From assembly GCF_035917335.1 (NCBI RefSeq), contig NZ_CP109067.1, positions 6,075,001 through 6,139,000 on the forward strand: a stretch of DNA of 64,000 bases. The letters are read 5' to 3'. Positions 8,022 to 15,956 of this stretch are shown in pieces (position 1 is the stretch's first letter; every line of letters begins with the position of its first letter). This DNA is from Micromonospora sp. NBC_01813. GTDB taxonomy: Bacteria; Actinomycetota; Actinomycetes; Mycobacteriales; Micromonosporaceae. The notes below the pieces were generated by a model. The model was not told the origin of the DNA and made no database searches. It saw only the letters and a program-made list of their open reading frames with translations. The position numbers and the translations under genes are program-made.

Positions 8022-9053
8022 ATGAAAACCGTTACCGTTTCTAGCTGGCTGGTGTTGGCGCTGGCGGCCACCCTGGCCGGCTGCACCAGCACCAGCGCCA
8101 GCACTGGCGACGGGGGCACCGACGCCGACGCGACACCGGCCGGCACCGGCACAGTCGAGATCACCAACTGCGGTGCCACGCTCACCATCGACGAGGCCCC
8201 GCAGCGCGCGCTGACCATGGAGCAGAACGCCACCGAGATCATGCTCAGCCTCGGCTTGGCCGACCGGATGATCGGCACCAGCTACCAGACCGACCCGGTG
8301 CTGCCCGAACTCGCCGACGCCTACGCCGACGTGCCGGTCCTCGCCGACCTCTACCCCAACCGCGAAGCAGTCCTCGAAGCCGCACCCGACTTCGTCTACT
8401 CCACCTTCACCTCCGCGTACGGCCCGGACGCCGCCGGCCCACGCGCCGACCTCGCCGCGCTCGACGTGCCGGCCTACCTGTCCCGGTTCGCCTGCGAGGA
8501 ACCGGCGACCGGCGAGGCGGCGGTGCACTTCGACGGGATCTTCGCCGAGATCACCGAGATCGCCACCATCTTCGGCGTCGCCGAGCAGGGCGAACAGCTC
8601 GTCACCGACCAGCAGGACCGGCTCGCCGCCGCCGTCGAAGCCGCCCAGGCCGCCCAGGCCGCGCCCGACACCGACCTGCTCTGGTACTACTCCGGCACCG
8701 CCACCCCGTACGTCGCCGGCTCCGGTGGCCTGCCCGCCGCGATCAGCGAACTGCTCGACGTCACCAACGCCTACGGCGACGCCGAACAGACCTGGCCCGC
8801 CGGCAGTTGGGAAGAGATCGCCGCCCGCAACCCCGACGTGATCGTCCTCGCCGACCTGACCCGGGGCGGCGACGGAGACAGCGCCCAGGCGAAGATCGAC
8901 TACCTGCGAAGCAACCCGACCACCGCACAGCTTGACGCGGTCAAGGCCGGGCGCTTCATCACCGTATCCGGGTCCTCGATGGACCCGTCCATCCGCAGCG
9001 TCACCGCCGTCGAAGCGGTCGCCGCCGGCCTCACGGAGCTGACTGAACAATGA
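8022..9053 (+). CDS. Substrate-binding lipoprotein of a metallophore/F420-0-type ABC importer
   Basis: 343 residues with a signal peptide ending in lipobox LAGC and a class III (FecB/BtuF-like) binding-protein fold: PQRALTMEQNATEIMLSLGLADRMIGTSY at the start of the first lobe and VIVLADLTRGGDGDSAQAKIDYL in the second. It captures a ligand outside the membrane for the permease and ATPase of the same operon. The sequence and three-gene cassette resemble the actinobacterial group proposed to carry coenzyme F420-0 (TIGR03868/03869/03873), but siderophore or cobamide uptake is equally possible from sequence alone. Its stop overlaps the methyltransferase start by 4 bp. Confidence 0.87.
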   Translation: MKTVTVSSWLVLALAATLAGCTSTSASTGDGGTDADATPAGTGTVEITNCGATLTIDEAPQRALTMEQNATEIMLSLGLADRMIGTSYQTDPVLPELADAYADVPVLADLYPNREAVLEAAPDFVYSTFTSAYGPDAAGPRADLAALDVPAYLSRFACEEPATGEAAVHFDGIFAEITEIATIFGVAEQGEQLVTDQQDRLAAAVEAAQAAQAAPDTDLLWYYSGTATPYVAGSGGLPAAISELLDVTNAYGDAEQTWPAGSWEEIAARNPDVIVLADLTRGGDGDSAQAKIDYLRSNPTTAQLDAVKAGRFITVSGSSMDPSIRSVTAVEAVAAGLTELTEQ

Positions 9054-9832
9054 CCGACCTGATCAACGACCAGCTCACCGCCGCCGACGCCCGTCGGCTG
9101 CTCGACCTGTGGGACACCCAGCAGGCCGCGTACGTCGCCCACCGGGAGAACCGCTTCCAGGCGATGATCGACACGGTGCGGCTGCACCTCGGCGACGGCC
9201 CGATCACCGTGCTCGACCTGGCCTGCGGACCCGGCGCCATCTCCGACCGGGTGCTCACCGCGCTGCCGCAGGCCCGCTGCATCGCCGTCGACTACGACCC
9301 GATCCTGCTGCAGATCGCCACCGGCGCGCTCGCCACCCACGGCGACCGGGCCACCGTGCTCGACGTCGACCTGGTCGCCGACGGCTGGACCGGCCGACTC
9401 GGCGTCGACCACGTCGACGCCGTACTTAGCTCCACCGCCCTGCACTGGCTCTCGCCGGCCCAACTGCTCGCCGTCTACACCGCCGCTGCCGGGCTGCTGC
9501 GCCCCGGCGGAATCCTGCTCAACGCCGACCACCTGCGGTTCGGCCCGGACGCCCCGACCCGCCAGGCCATCGCCCAGCGCCACGACGAGCAGACCCAGCA
9601 GGCCGGGTTCGCCGCCGGCGCGCTGCGCTACGACGCCTGGCACGCCGAAGCCGCCCGCACCCCGGAACTGGCCGCGCTCGCCCCGGAACGCGCCCGCCGC
9701 TTCGCCGACCGGCCGCAGCAGGCCCTCGCGCCGCTGGAGTTCCACCTCGCCGCGCTGCGGACCGCCGGCTTCGCCGAGGTCGGCACCGTCTGGCAGTACC
9801 TCGACGACTACGTGGTCTTCGCCCGCCGATGA
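9050..9832 (+). CDS. Class I SAM-dependent methyltransferase within the importer operon
   Basis: 260 residues with the SAM-binding motif I VLDLACGPGAISDRVL (residues about 49-64), the acidic strand end IAVDYD and motif post-I region DAVLSSTALHWLSPAQL. Small-molecule methyltransferase fold (Methyltransf_11/25). It overlaps both the binding-protein gene (ATGA) and the permease gene (ATGA), so it is translated with the transporter. It may methylate the imported ligand or a precursor; no substrate evidence is visible. Confidence 0.88.
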   Translation: MTDLINDQLTAADARRLLDLWDTQQAAYVAHRENRFQAMIDTVRLHLGDGPITVLDLACGPGAISDRVLTALPQARCIAVDYDPILLQIATGALATHGDRATVLDVDLVADGWTGRLGVDHVDAVLSSTALHWLSPAQLLAVYTAAAGLLRPGGILLNADHLRFGPDAPTRQAIAQRHDEQTQQAGFAAGALRYDAWHAEAARTPELAALAPERARRFADRPQQALAPLEFHLAALRTAGFAEVGTVWQYLDDYVVFARR

Positions 9833-10893
9833 CCATCGCGCCGCCACGGGCGAACCCGACTCGGGTGCGGGCGGCACGGGGTGCCCGCACCCGAGGGCCG
9901 GTGCTGGCCCTGGCCGTCGTCGCGTTGGCGCTCAGCGTCGCCGCCGCCACCACCATCGGCACCGCCGACCTGACCGTCGCCGACGTGTTCCGCACCCACG
10001 GCGTGCACCTCGGCCTGCCGGTGGACCCGCTGCCGCCACTGGCCGACTCCATCGTGTGGAACCTGCGTACCCCTCGGGTGTTGCTCGCCGGCCTGGTCGG
10101 CGGCGGCCTCGCGGTCTGCGGCGCGGTGCTGCAGGCGCTGACCCGCAACCCGCTCGCCGACCCGTACCTGTTGGGCATCTCCGCCGGGGCCTCCACCGGC
10201 GCGGTGTCGGTGCTGGTCTTCGGCCTCGGCGTCGGCACCGCCGCGCTCACCGGCGGCGCGTTCGTCGGCGCGGTCGCCGCCTTCGTCGCCGCGCTGGCCC
10301 TGGCCGGCCGCCGCTGGACCGAACCGTCGCGGATCCTGCTCGCCGGGGTCGCCGTCGGCCAACTCTTCGCCGCCATCACCAGCCTGATCGTGGTCTCCAC
10401 CGCCTCTCCGCAGCAGACCCGAGGGGTCACCTTCTGGCTGCTCGGCTCGCTCACCATGGCGAGTTGGCCGTCGGTCGCGCTGGCCGCCGCCGTCGCCGCC
10501 GGGGCGTTGCTGATTTGCTGGGCGGCCACCCCGGCGCTCGACGCGTTCGCGTTCGGCACCGACGTCGCCCAGTCGCTCGGTTTCTCCCCGGCGAAGGTAC
10601 GGGCGGCGCTGTTCACCACCACCGCGCTGCTGGCGGCGGTGCTGGTCGCGGCGAGCGGGGCGATCGGCTTCGTCGGGCTGACCGTGCCGCACGCCGCCCG
10701 GCTGCTGGTCGGCTCCCGGCACCGGATCCTGCTGCCCACCTGCGCGGTCATCGGCGCCACCTTTCTGATCTGGGCGGACACCGCCGCCCGGACCGTGTTC
10801 GCGCCGCAGGAGGTGCCGGTCGGGGTGGTCACCGCGTTGCTCGGGGTGCCGGCGTTCGCGCTGCTCATCCGCCGCCGGCAGGCGCCGGCATGA
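9829..10893 (+). CDS. FecCD-family ABC importer permease
   Basis: 354 residues with about ten membrane helices and the FecCD/BtuC hallmarks: WNLRTPRVLLAGLVGGGLAVCG after the first periplasmic loop, QALTRNPLADPYLLGISAGAS at helices 3-4 and IGFVGLTVPHAARLLVG near the end, which contacts the ATPase. It forms the transmembrane channel for the ligand delivered by the lipoprotein at 8022. It overlaps its neighbours by ATGA on both sides. The length is typical for the family. Confidence 0.92.
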   Translation: MTIAPPRANPTRVRAARGARTRGPVLALAVVALALSVAAATTIGTADLTVADVFRTHGVHLGLPVDPLPPLADSIVWNLRTPRVLLAGLVGGGLAVCGAVLQALTRNPLADPYLLGISAGASTGAVSVLVFGLGVGTAALTGGAFVGAVAAFVAALALAGRRWTEPSRILLAGVAVGQLFAAITSLIVVSTASPQQTRGVTFWLLGSLTMASWPSVALAAAVAAGALLICWAATPALDAFAFGTDVAQSLGFSPAKVRAALFTTTALLAAVLVAASGAIGFVGLTVPHAARLLVGSRHRILLPTCAVIGATFLIWADTAARTVFAPQEVPVGVVTALLGVPAFALLIRRRQAPA

Positions 10894-11807
10894 GAATCCA
10901 GGCCGAGAAGATCACTTGGGCGGTACGCGGCAAGCCGTTGCTCGCCGACGTCACGCTCGACGCCGCGCCGGGCACCCTGGTCGGGCTGCTCGGCCCGAAC
11001 GGCTCCGGCAAGTCCAGCCTGCTGCGGGTGCTCGCCGGGCTGCAACGCCCCGACTCCGGACGGGTGCTGCTCGACGGCGTCGACGCCACCACGATTGGGC
11101 GCCGGGCGTTGGCCCGGACGCTGGCCCTGGTCACCCAGCATTCGGCCGCCGACGTCGACATGTCGGTGCTCGACGTACTGCTGCTGGCCCGGATCCCGCA
11201 CCGGCCGCTGCTCGCCGCCACCTCCGCAGCCGACCTGGTCGCCGCCGAACAGGCCCTCGATGCTGCCGGGCTGCCCGGCTTCGCCGACCGCCGCTGGTCG
11301 TCACTGTCCGGCGGGGAACGCCAACGGGTCGACATCGCCCGCGCGCTGCTGCAGCAACCCCGGGTGCTGCTGCTCGACGAGCCGACGAACCATCTGGACA
11401 TCCGCCACCAGATCGACCTGCTGCACCACCTGGCCGATGCCCCGATCACCGTGGTCGCGGCGCTGCACGACCTCAACCTGGCGGCCCGCTTCTGCGACGA
11501 GATTCTGCTCCTGCACGCCGGCCGGGCGGTCGCCGCCGGACCGCCGGCCGACGTGCTCACCCCCGACCGGATCGCCACGGTCTACCAGGTGTCGGCCCAG
11601 GTCGGCGTCGACCCGGACGGCCAGCCCAGCGTCCATCTGCGCCGCCCCGGTGACGGCGGCCGGCCGGTAGCGGGCGTCGATCGGCACCGGCCGGCCACCG
11701 TCGAGCGGTCACGCCACGCTGACCCTGATCGTGGTGCCGGTGGCGAGGTTGCGCAGGAAGACGTCCGGGAATCCGTTGGTGTCCCCGTCGACCAGGTTCG
11801 TCGCTGA
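10890..11807 (+). CDS. ABC importer ATPase (FecE/BtuD-like) with an extended tail
   Basis: 305 residues. Walker A LLGPNGSGKSSLLR (about residues 32-45), Q-loop VTQHSAADVDMSVLDVLLLARIPH, signature SLSGGERQRVDIARAL, Walker B VLLLDEPTNHLD and H-loop AALHDLNLAARF. It powers the importer. Related ATPases are about 255-270 residues; here the last 33 or so residues (from roughly GVDRHRPATVERS on) are encoded by DNA that is also the 3' end of the convergent beta-propeller gene. They look like run-on of an open frame after loss of the ancestral stop. The ATG overlaps the permease stop. Confidence 0.9.
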   Translation: MRIQAEKITWAVRGKPLLADVTLDAAPGTLVGLLGPNGSGKSSLLRVLAGLQRPDSGRVLLDGVDATTIGRRALARTLALVTQHSAADVDMSVLDVLLLARIPHRPLLAATSAADLVAAEQALDAAGLPGFADRRWSSLSGGERQRVDIARALLQQPRVLLLDEPTNHLDIRHQIDLLHHLADAPITVVAALHDLNLAARFCDEILLLHAGRAVAAGPPADVLTPDRIATVYQVSAQVGVDPDGQPSVHLRRPGDGGRPVAGVDRHRPATVERSRHADPDRGAGGEVAQEDVRESVGVPVDQVRR

Positions 11808-13064
11808 CGAGGTGAACAGCACCAAGCGTCCCGGCGCGCTGATCGCGGCCGAGTCCGACGGCCCGTTGGCCGGGCCGCCGTCGGCGGCGACGCTGACCAG
11901 GTCGGTGACACCGGCACCTTGGCGGTCCCGGACGAAGACGTCCAGGACCCCGTTGGTGTCGCCCGGCATCAGATTCGCGGCGGCCGAGCCGAAGACGACG
12001 TACCGGCCGTTGTTACTGATGTCCAGTGCCCGGCACGGCCCATCGGCCAGGCTGCCGTCGTGCGCCAGGCTGGCGATCTTCGTGATGCCCCGCTTCAGGT
12101 TGCGCACGAACACGTCCGAATAGCCGTTGGTGTCGTGGTAGACGAGGTTCGACCCGTCGGATCGCAGCAGAACGAAGTCGCCGTCGCCGCCGAACGCGGC
12201 GACGTTGGACTCCGCGTTCGCCGTGGTGCCGTCGGTCGCGACACTGGCCACCTCGGTAGTCCCGGTGGTCAGGTCGTGCACGATGCTGGTCCACACCGGA
12301 ACGCCTCCTGGTCCGGGCAGGTAGAGGTCGTACGCGATGGACCTGCCGTCCGCGCTGACCATCGGGCTCCAGGCCGGCGCGATCGAGGTCGCCGGGACCT
12401 CGGTGACCACCTCGGTGGTCCCCAGCAGCCGGTCCCGGACGTAGATGTGCCGGACCCCCTGCGGTGTGCCGCCCGCGATGAGATTCGTAGCATTCGACTG
12501 GAAGACAACGAAGCGTCCGTCGTCGCTCACTCCCGCCGGGCTGGACCAGGCGTTCGCCTGGGTGCCGTCGGTCGCGACCGAGACGAGTTCGGTGGTCTGC
12601 TGGTCCATGTCCCGGATGAAGATGTCGTCGATGCCGTTGCGGTCTATCGGCACCAGGTTGCCGGCTCGACTCAGAAACACCAGCCAGCGGCCGTCCGCAC
12701 TGGCGAAAGTGGAGCCCGACAGCCCAGCCGATGGCGCGGAGCCCACGTGGGAGACGTCCACGAGTTCGGTGACCCTGTCGCGCAGGTCCCGGCGATACAG
12801 ATGGCTACCGGTGGCGAGGCCCGGCGCGAGGTTCTTCGCTGAGCTGTGAAAGTAGGCGTATCGCCCATCCTGGCTGACCGCGACCGCACGGGATGCCTGG
12901 TCGGCCTGGATGTCCCCGGGTGGTGCCGCGCTGGCGGCGGCGGGGGAGATGGGCAGTTGGGAGCCGGCGATCACGACGGTGACGGCCAGCAACCGGGCCA
13001 GCGGTCGGACTGACCGCCGGGCCAGCGGCCGGGCCAGCGGTCGGCGGCGAGAGAGGCTGATCAA
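11709..13064 (-). CDS. Secreted seven-bladed beta-propeller protein (TolB/PD40-like repeats)
   Basis: About 451 residues. An Arg-rich N-terminus and a hydrophobic segment (LLAVTVVIAGSQLPISPAAASA) form a signal peptide. Seven repeats follow, each starting with a variant of S-x-D-G-R-Y-V-V-F; several continue GDTNGxxDVFVRDLxxGTTxxVSVATDG, a PD40-type blade. There are no catalytic residues, so it is probably a binding scaffold at the cell surface. I prefer the TTG start at 13064 because GGAGG lies 5 nt upstream; an ATG at 13127 gives 472 residues. The 3' end overlaps the convergent ABC ATPase gene by 99 bp. Confidence 0.8.
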   Translation of the reverse strand: MISLSRRRPLARPLARRSVRPLARLLAVTVVIAGSQLPISPAAASAAPPGDIQADQASRAVAVSQDGRYAYFHSSAKNLAPGLATGSHLYRRDLRDRVTELVDVSHVGSAPSAGLSGSTFASADGRWLVFLSRAGNLVPIDRNGIDDIFIRDMDQQTTELVSVATDGTQANAWSSPAGVSDDGRFVVFQSNATNLIAGGTPQGVRHIYVRDRLLGTTEVVTEVPATSIAPAWSPMVSADGRSIAYDLYLPGPGGVPVWTSIVHDLTTGTTEVASVATDGTTANAESNVAAFGGDGDFVLLRSDGSNLVYHDTNGYSDVFVRNLKRGITKIASLAHDGSLADGPCRALDISNNGRYVVFGSAAANLMPGDTNGVLDVFVRDRQGAGVTDLVSVAADGGPANGPSDSAAISAPGRLVLFTSSATNLVDGDTNGFPDVFLRNLATGTTIRVSVA

Positions 13065-13199
13065 GGGTTCCTCCACTGAGCATGGTGAGGTGACGTGGGT
13101 GGCGGTAACCCTGGCGACACTACTCATTGGATCAGAAGTATGACTGTCCGCAACCAGACAGCTCGTCGCCCGCGTGCTGTCTGGTCGGGACGGCCGTGC

Positions 13200-13685
13200 T
13201 CAGCGCAGGCAGGACTCGTCGGGGTCGATGGTGGTGGTGATCCGGCGGCCGATGTCGCGCAGCTGCCGGCACTGGCCCTTGGTCATCGGGTCGAAGACGA
13301 GCCGGCGCACCTCGGCGACGTGCCCGGGTGCCGTCTCGACCAGCTTGTCCCACCCGGCGTCGGTCAGTGTGGCGAGCGTGTAGCGGCCGTCGGTCGGGTC
13401 GGGTGCGCGGCTGACCCAGCCCCGCTTCTCCAGTCGGGTGACGACCTGGGACAGCCGTGACAGTGATCCGTCGGCGATCATGGCGAGGCGGCTCATCCGC
13501 ATGGTGCGCTCGGGCGTCTCCGACAGTGCGGCCAGTACTTGGTACTCGAAGTGGCTGATCCCGGCGTCGCGCTGCAGCTGCCGGTCGAGGGCCGCAGGCA
13601 GCCTGATCAGCACGCTGTTCAGGGCGAACCAGGTCTCCAGTTCGTCCTCGTTGAGCCAACGTGGCTGTTCAGGCGGGGTGGCCAT
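13200..13685 (-). CDS. MarR-family transcriptional regulator
   Basis: 161 residues with the MarR core: helix FEYQVLAALSETPERTMRMSRLAMIADGSLSRLSQVVTRLEKRGWVSR and wing DPTDGRYTLATLTDAG. It is divergent from a DoxX/ene-reductase operon and probably represses it and itself through the inverted CTTGACGSTTGAAG boxes between them. Its own start looks leaderless: TAGACT lies six bases before the ATG on the minus strand and no ribosome site is present. An electrophile or quinone inducer is plausible from the target genes but is inference. Confidence 0.9.
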   Translation of the reverse strand: MATPPEQPRWLNEDELETWFALNSVLIRLPAALDRQLQRDAGISHFEYQVLAALSETPERTMRMSRLAMIADGSLSRLSQVVTRLEKRGWVSRAPDPTDGRYTLATLTDAGWDKLVETAPGHVAEVRRLVFDPMTKGQCRQLRDIGRRITTTIDPDESCLR

Positions 13686-13699
13686 GCGGCAAGTCTAGC

Positions 13700-13763
13700 T
13701 TCAACCGTCAAGTGATCACGAGAGCCGCGTCACTTGACGCTTGAAGTGATCCAGGGCTAGTCT
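13700..13763. promoter_or_regulatory. Divergent promoter/operator between marR and doxX
   Basis: Two inverted copies of CTTGACGSTTGAAG: minus strand at about 13700-13712 and plus strand at 13733-13746. They bring TCAAGTGA (13708-13715) and TCACTTGA (13730-13737) into a perfect dyad. On the + strand TTGACG (13734-13739), an 18-bp spacer and TAGTCT (13758-13763) make the doxX promoter, so the right-hand box overlaps its -35. On the - strand TAGACT serves marR. A MarR dimer on either box would block both genes. Confidence 0.68.
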
Positions 13764-13802
13764 TCGCTTCAACCTTTAAGCGCTTCACAGCTGGAGACAG
13801 AT

Positions 13803-14177
13803 ATGAACATCGTTCTGTGGGTGCTCGCCGGCCTGCTCGCCGTGGCCTTCCTCGGTGCCGGGCTGATGAAGGTCAGCCAGCCGAGAGAGAAACTCGTCGA
13901 GAAGGGCATGGGCTTCGCGGCCGACTTCCCGATGGGCCTGGTGCGGACCATCGGCGCGCTGGAGATCCTCGCCGCGATCGGCCTGATCCTGCCGGCGGTC
14001 ACCGGCATCGCCCCGATCTTCGTGCCGCTGGCCGCCCTCGGCCTGGTCCTGATGATGATCGGTGCCGTGATCGTGCACGTCCAGCGCAAGGAGTACCCGG
14101 CGATCGTTCCCAACCTGGCGCTCCTGGCGATGGCCGCCGTCGTCGCCTGGGGCCGCTTCGGCCCGTACGCCTTCTGA
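13803..14177 (+). CDS. DoxX-family membrane protein
   Basis: 124 residues with four membrane helices (NIVLWVLAGLLAVAFLGAG, TIGALEILAAIGLILPAVTG, FVPLAALGLVLMMIGAVIVH, PNLALLAMAAVVAWG), the usual DoxX layout. The ATG at 13803 follows CTGGAGACAG. It is first in an operon with the ene reductase 37 bp downstream, behind a MarR-controlled promoter. DoxX proteins are linked to thiol and redox homeostasis in other bacteria; the precise role here is unknown. Confidence 0.88.
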   Translation: MNIVLWVLAGLLAVAFLGAGLMKVSQPREKLVEKGMGFAADFPMGLVRTIGALEILAAIGLILPAVTGIAPIFVPLAALGLVLMMIGAVIVHVQRKEYPAIVPNLALLAMAAVVAWGRFGPYAF

Positions 14178-14214
14178 TCTTCCATCCATCGAGTCACGAC
14201 CGGGAGAGACCGGA

Positions 14215-15324
14215 ATGCCTGAGCTGTTCGAGCCGGTGACGATCGGCAAGTGGACCCTGCCCAACCGGGTCGTCATGGCCCCGATGACCCGCACCCGGGC
14301 GCAGTCCGGTGGGGTGCCGAGCGAGCATGCCGCCACGTACTACCGACAACGGGCCACCGCCGGCCTGATCATCACCGAAGGCGTGCAGCCCAGCGCCGTC
14401 GGCCAGGGCTACGGGAACACGCCCGGCCTGCACACACCCGCGCAGGTCGACGGTTGGCGGCAGGTCGCCGACGCCGTACACGAGGCTGGCGGGCGGATCG
14501 TCGCCCAGCTGATGCACGCCGGCCGGATCGCCCACCCGGACAACAAGAACGGGCTGGAGACCGTCGCGCCGAGCGCCGTCACCGCCGAAGGCACCATGGG
14601 CACCGCCACCGGCCGGCAGCCGTACCCCACGCCGCGGGCCCTGACCACCGACGAGCTGCCACTGGTGGTCGACGAGTTCCGGCAGGCCGCGCAGGCGGCC
14701 GTCGACGCCGGCCTCGACGGCGTCGAGCTGCACGGCGCCAACGGCTACCTGCTGCACCAGTTTCTCGCCCCGGCGACCAATCAGCGCACTGACGGCTACG
14801 GCGGTTCGCCGGCCGCCCGCGCCCGGTTCGTCGCGGAGGCGGTCGTCGCCGCCGCCCAGCAGATCGGCCCGGAGCGGGTCGGCCTGCGAATCTCCCCGGC
14901 CAACGGCGCCAACGGCCTGATCGAGGACGACCCCGCCGAGACCGCCGCCACCTACCGGGCGCTGGTCGACGCGATCGCCCCGCTCGGCCTGGCCTTCCTG
15001 CACCTGTCGATCGACCCGGCCGATCCGCTGCTCGCCGACCTGTCCGCCCGCTTCGGCGGCCCGGTCGTCGTCAACACCGGCTTCGCGACGGTCACCGATC
15101 TGGAAACCGCGCAATCCCTGGTACGCGGCGGGAAGGCGGCGGCGGTCGCGGTCGGTCGGCCGTTCATCGCCAACCCCGACCTGGTACGCCGTTGGCAGGA
15201 GTCCGCCCCGCTCAACGAGGTCGACCAGGCCACGGTGTACGGCGGTGGCGCCCACGGCTACACCGACTACCCGACCCTGGACGGCGGCAGCGTGTCCGCC
15301 GCCGACGTTCGACAGGACGGATAG
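14215..15324 (+). CDS. Old yellow enzyme, FMN-dependent alkene reductase
   Basis: 369 residues, TIM barrel. The start LFEPVTIGKWTLPNRVVMAPMTRTRA, the substrate motif VELHGANGYLLHQFLAP (His and Asn that bind the carbonyl), TNQRTDGYGGSPAARARF and the FMN phosphate region AVAVGRPFIANPDL are all classical NemA/XenB-type OYE features. The reaction is NAD(P)H-dependent reduction of activated C=C bonds, nitrate esters or quinones in the cytoplasm. It is co-transcribed with doxX under the MarR promoter, consistent with an electrophile-stress response. GGGAGAG precedes the ATG. Confidence 0.93.
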   Translation: MPELFEPVTIGKWTLPNRVVMAPMTRTRAQSGGVPSEHAATYYRQRATAGLIITEGVQPSAVGQGYGNTPGLHTPAQVDGWRQVADAVHEAGGRIVAQLMHAGRIAHPDNKNGLETVAPSAVTAEGTMGTATGRQPYPTPRALTTDELPLVVDEFRQAAQAAVDAGLDGVELHGANGYLLHQFLAPATNQRTDGYGGSPAARARFVAEAVVAAAQQIGPERVGLRISPANGANGLIEDDPAETAATYRALVDAIAPLGLAFLHLSIDPADPLLADLSARFGGPVVVNTGFATVTDLETAQSLVRGGKAAAVAVGRPFIANPDLVRRWQESAPLNEVDQATVYGGGAHGYTDYPTLDGGSVSAADVRQDG

Positions 15325-15413
15325 CTCGGCTTTCCGGCCACGTTGCCGGGTAATCCGGACGGGCCGCACCGGCGGCCCACCGCCCAGCCCCCGGTCGCCG
15401 CACCCTGGTAGGC

Positions 15414-15956
15414 ATGACCTCGACTCTGTTGAACCGCTGGCCAAGTGTGCTCGGCGTCGGGTGTGCCGCACTGGTGCTGGCGACCGGGGCTGAGCGTACG
15501 GTTCTGGCGATCGTGCTCGGTGTCGCCGCGCTCTGCTATCTCGCCGCCGCCGCGGCAGGTCGGCGCTGGATGGCCTGGGTCGGCATCGGCGCCGGTTCAC
15601 TGGCGGTTGCGGCGAGCACGCTGGCCGGCCTGCCCTGGTGGGCCGGCCTCGGTATCGTCGCCGTGGCGCTGGTCGCCGCCGGGCTGCTCGGCGGCGTGCC
15701 GCGGCGGCCGCTCACCGCGCAGTCGCTCGCCCTGCTCGGCTACGGCGGACTCGCGGTGACCGCGGTCCTGGTCGCGCCGGCGGTAGGGATGGTGCTGGCC
15801 GGGTCGGCGCTGGCCGCGCACGGCATCTGGGACATCGTGCACTACCGGCGGGACCAGGTGGTGCCCCGATCACTGGCCGAGTTCTGCGTACTGCTGGACG
15901 TCCCGCTGGGGCTCGGTTTCCTGGTCCTGGCCGCGACCGGAGCGGTGTCCGGCTGA
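15414..15956 (+). CDS. Six-TM membrane protein of unknown function
   Basis: 180 residues, almost entirely hydrophobic: about six helices separated by short Arg-containing loops (GRRWMAW, GGVPRRPL, HYRRDQVVPRS). No recognised domain or polar functional motif. It starts at ATG 15414 after a 90-bp gap from the ene reductase. Its last 87 bp overlap the 3' end of the convergent GlxA-like regulator gene. Function cannot be inferred. Confidence 0.75.
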   Translation: MTSTLLNRWPSVLGVGCAALVLATGAERTVLAIVLGVAALCYLAAAAAGRRWMAWVGIGAGSLAVAASTLAGLPWWAGLGIVAVALVAAGLLGGVPRRPLTAQSLALLGYGGLAVTAVLVAPAVGMVLAGSALAAHGIWDIVHYRRDQVVPRSLAEFCVLLDVPLGLGFLVLAATGAVSG

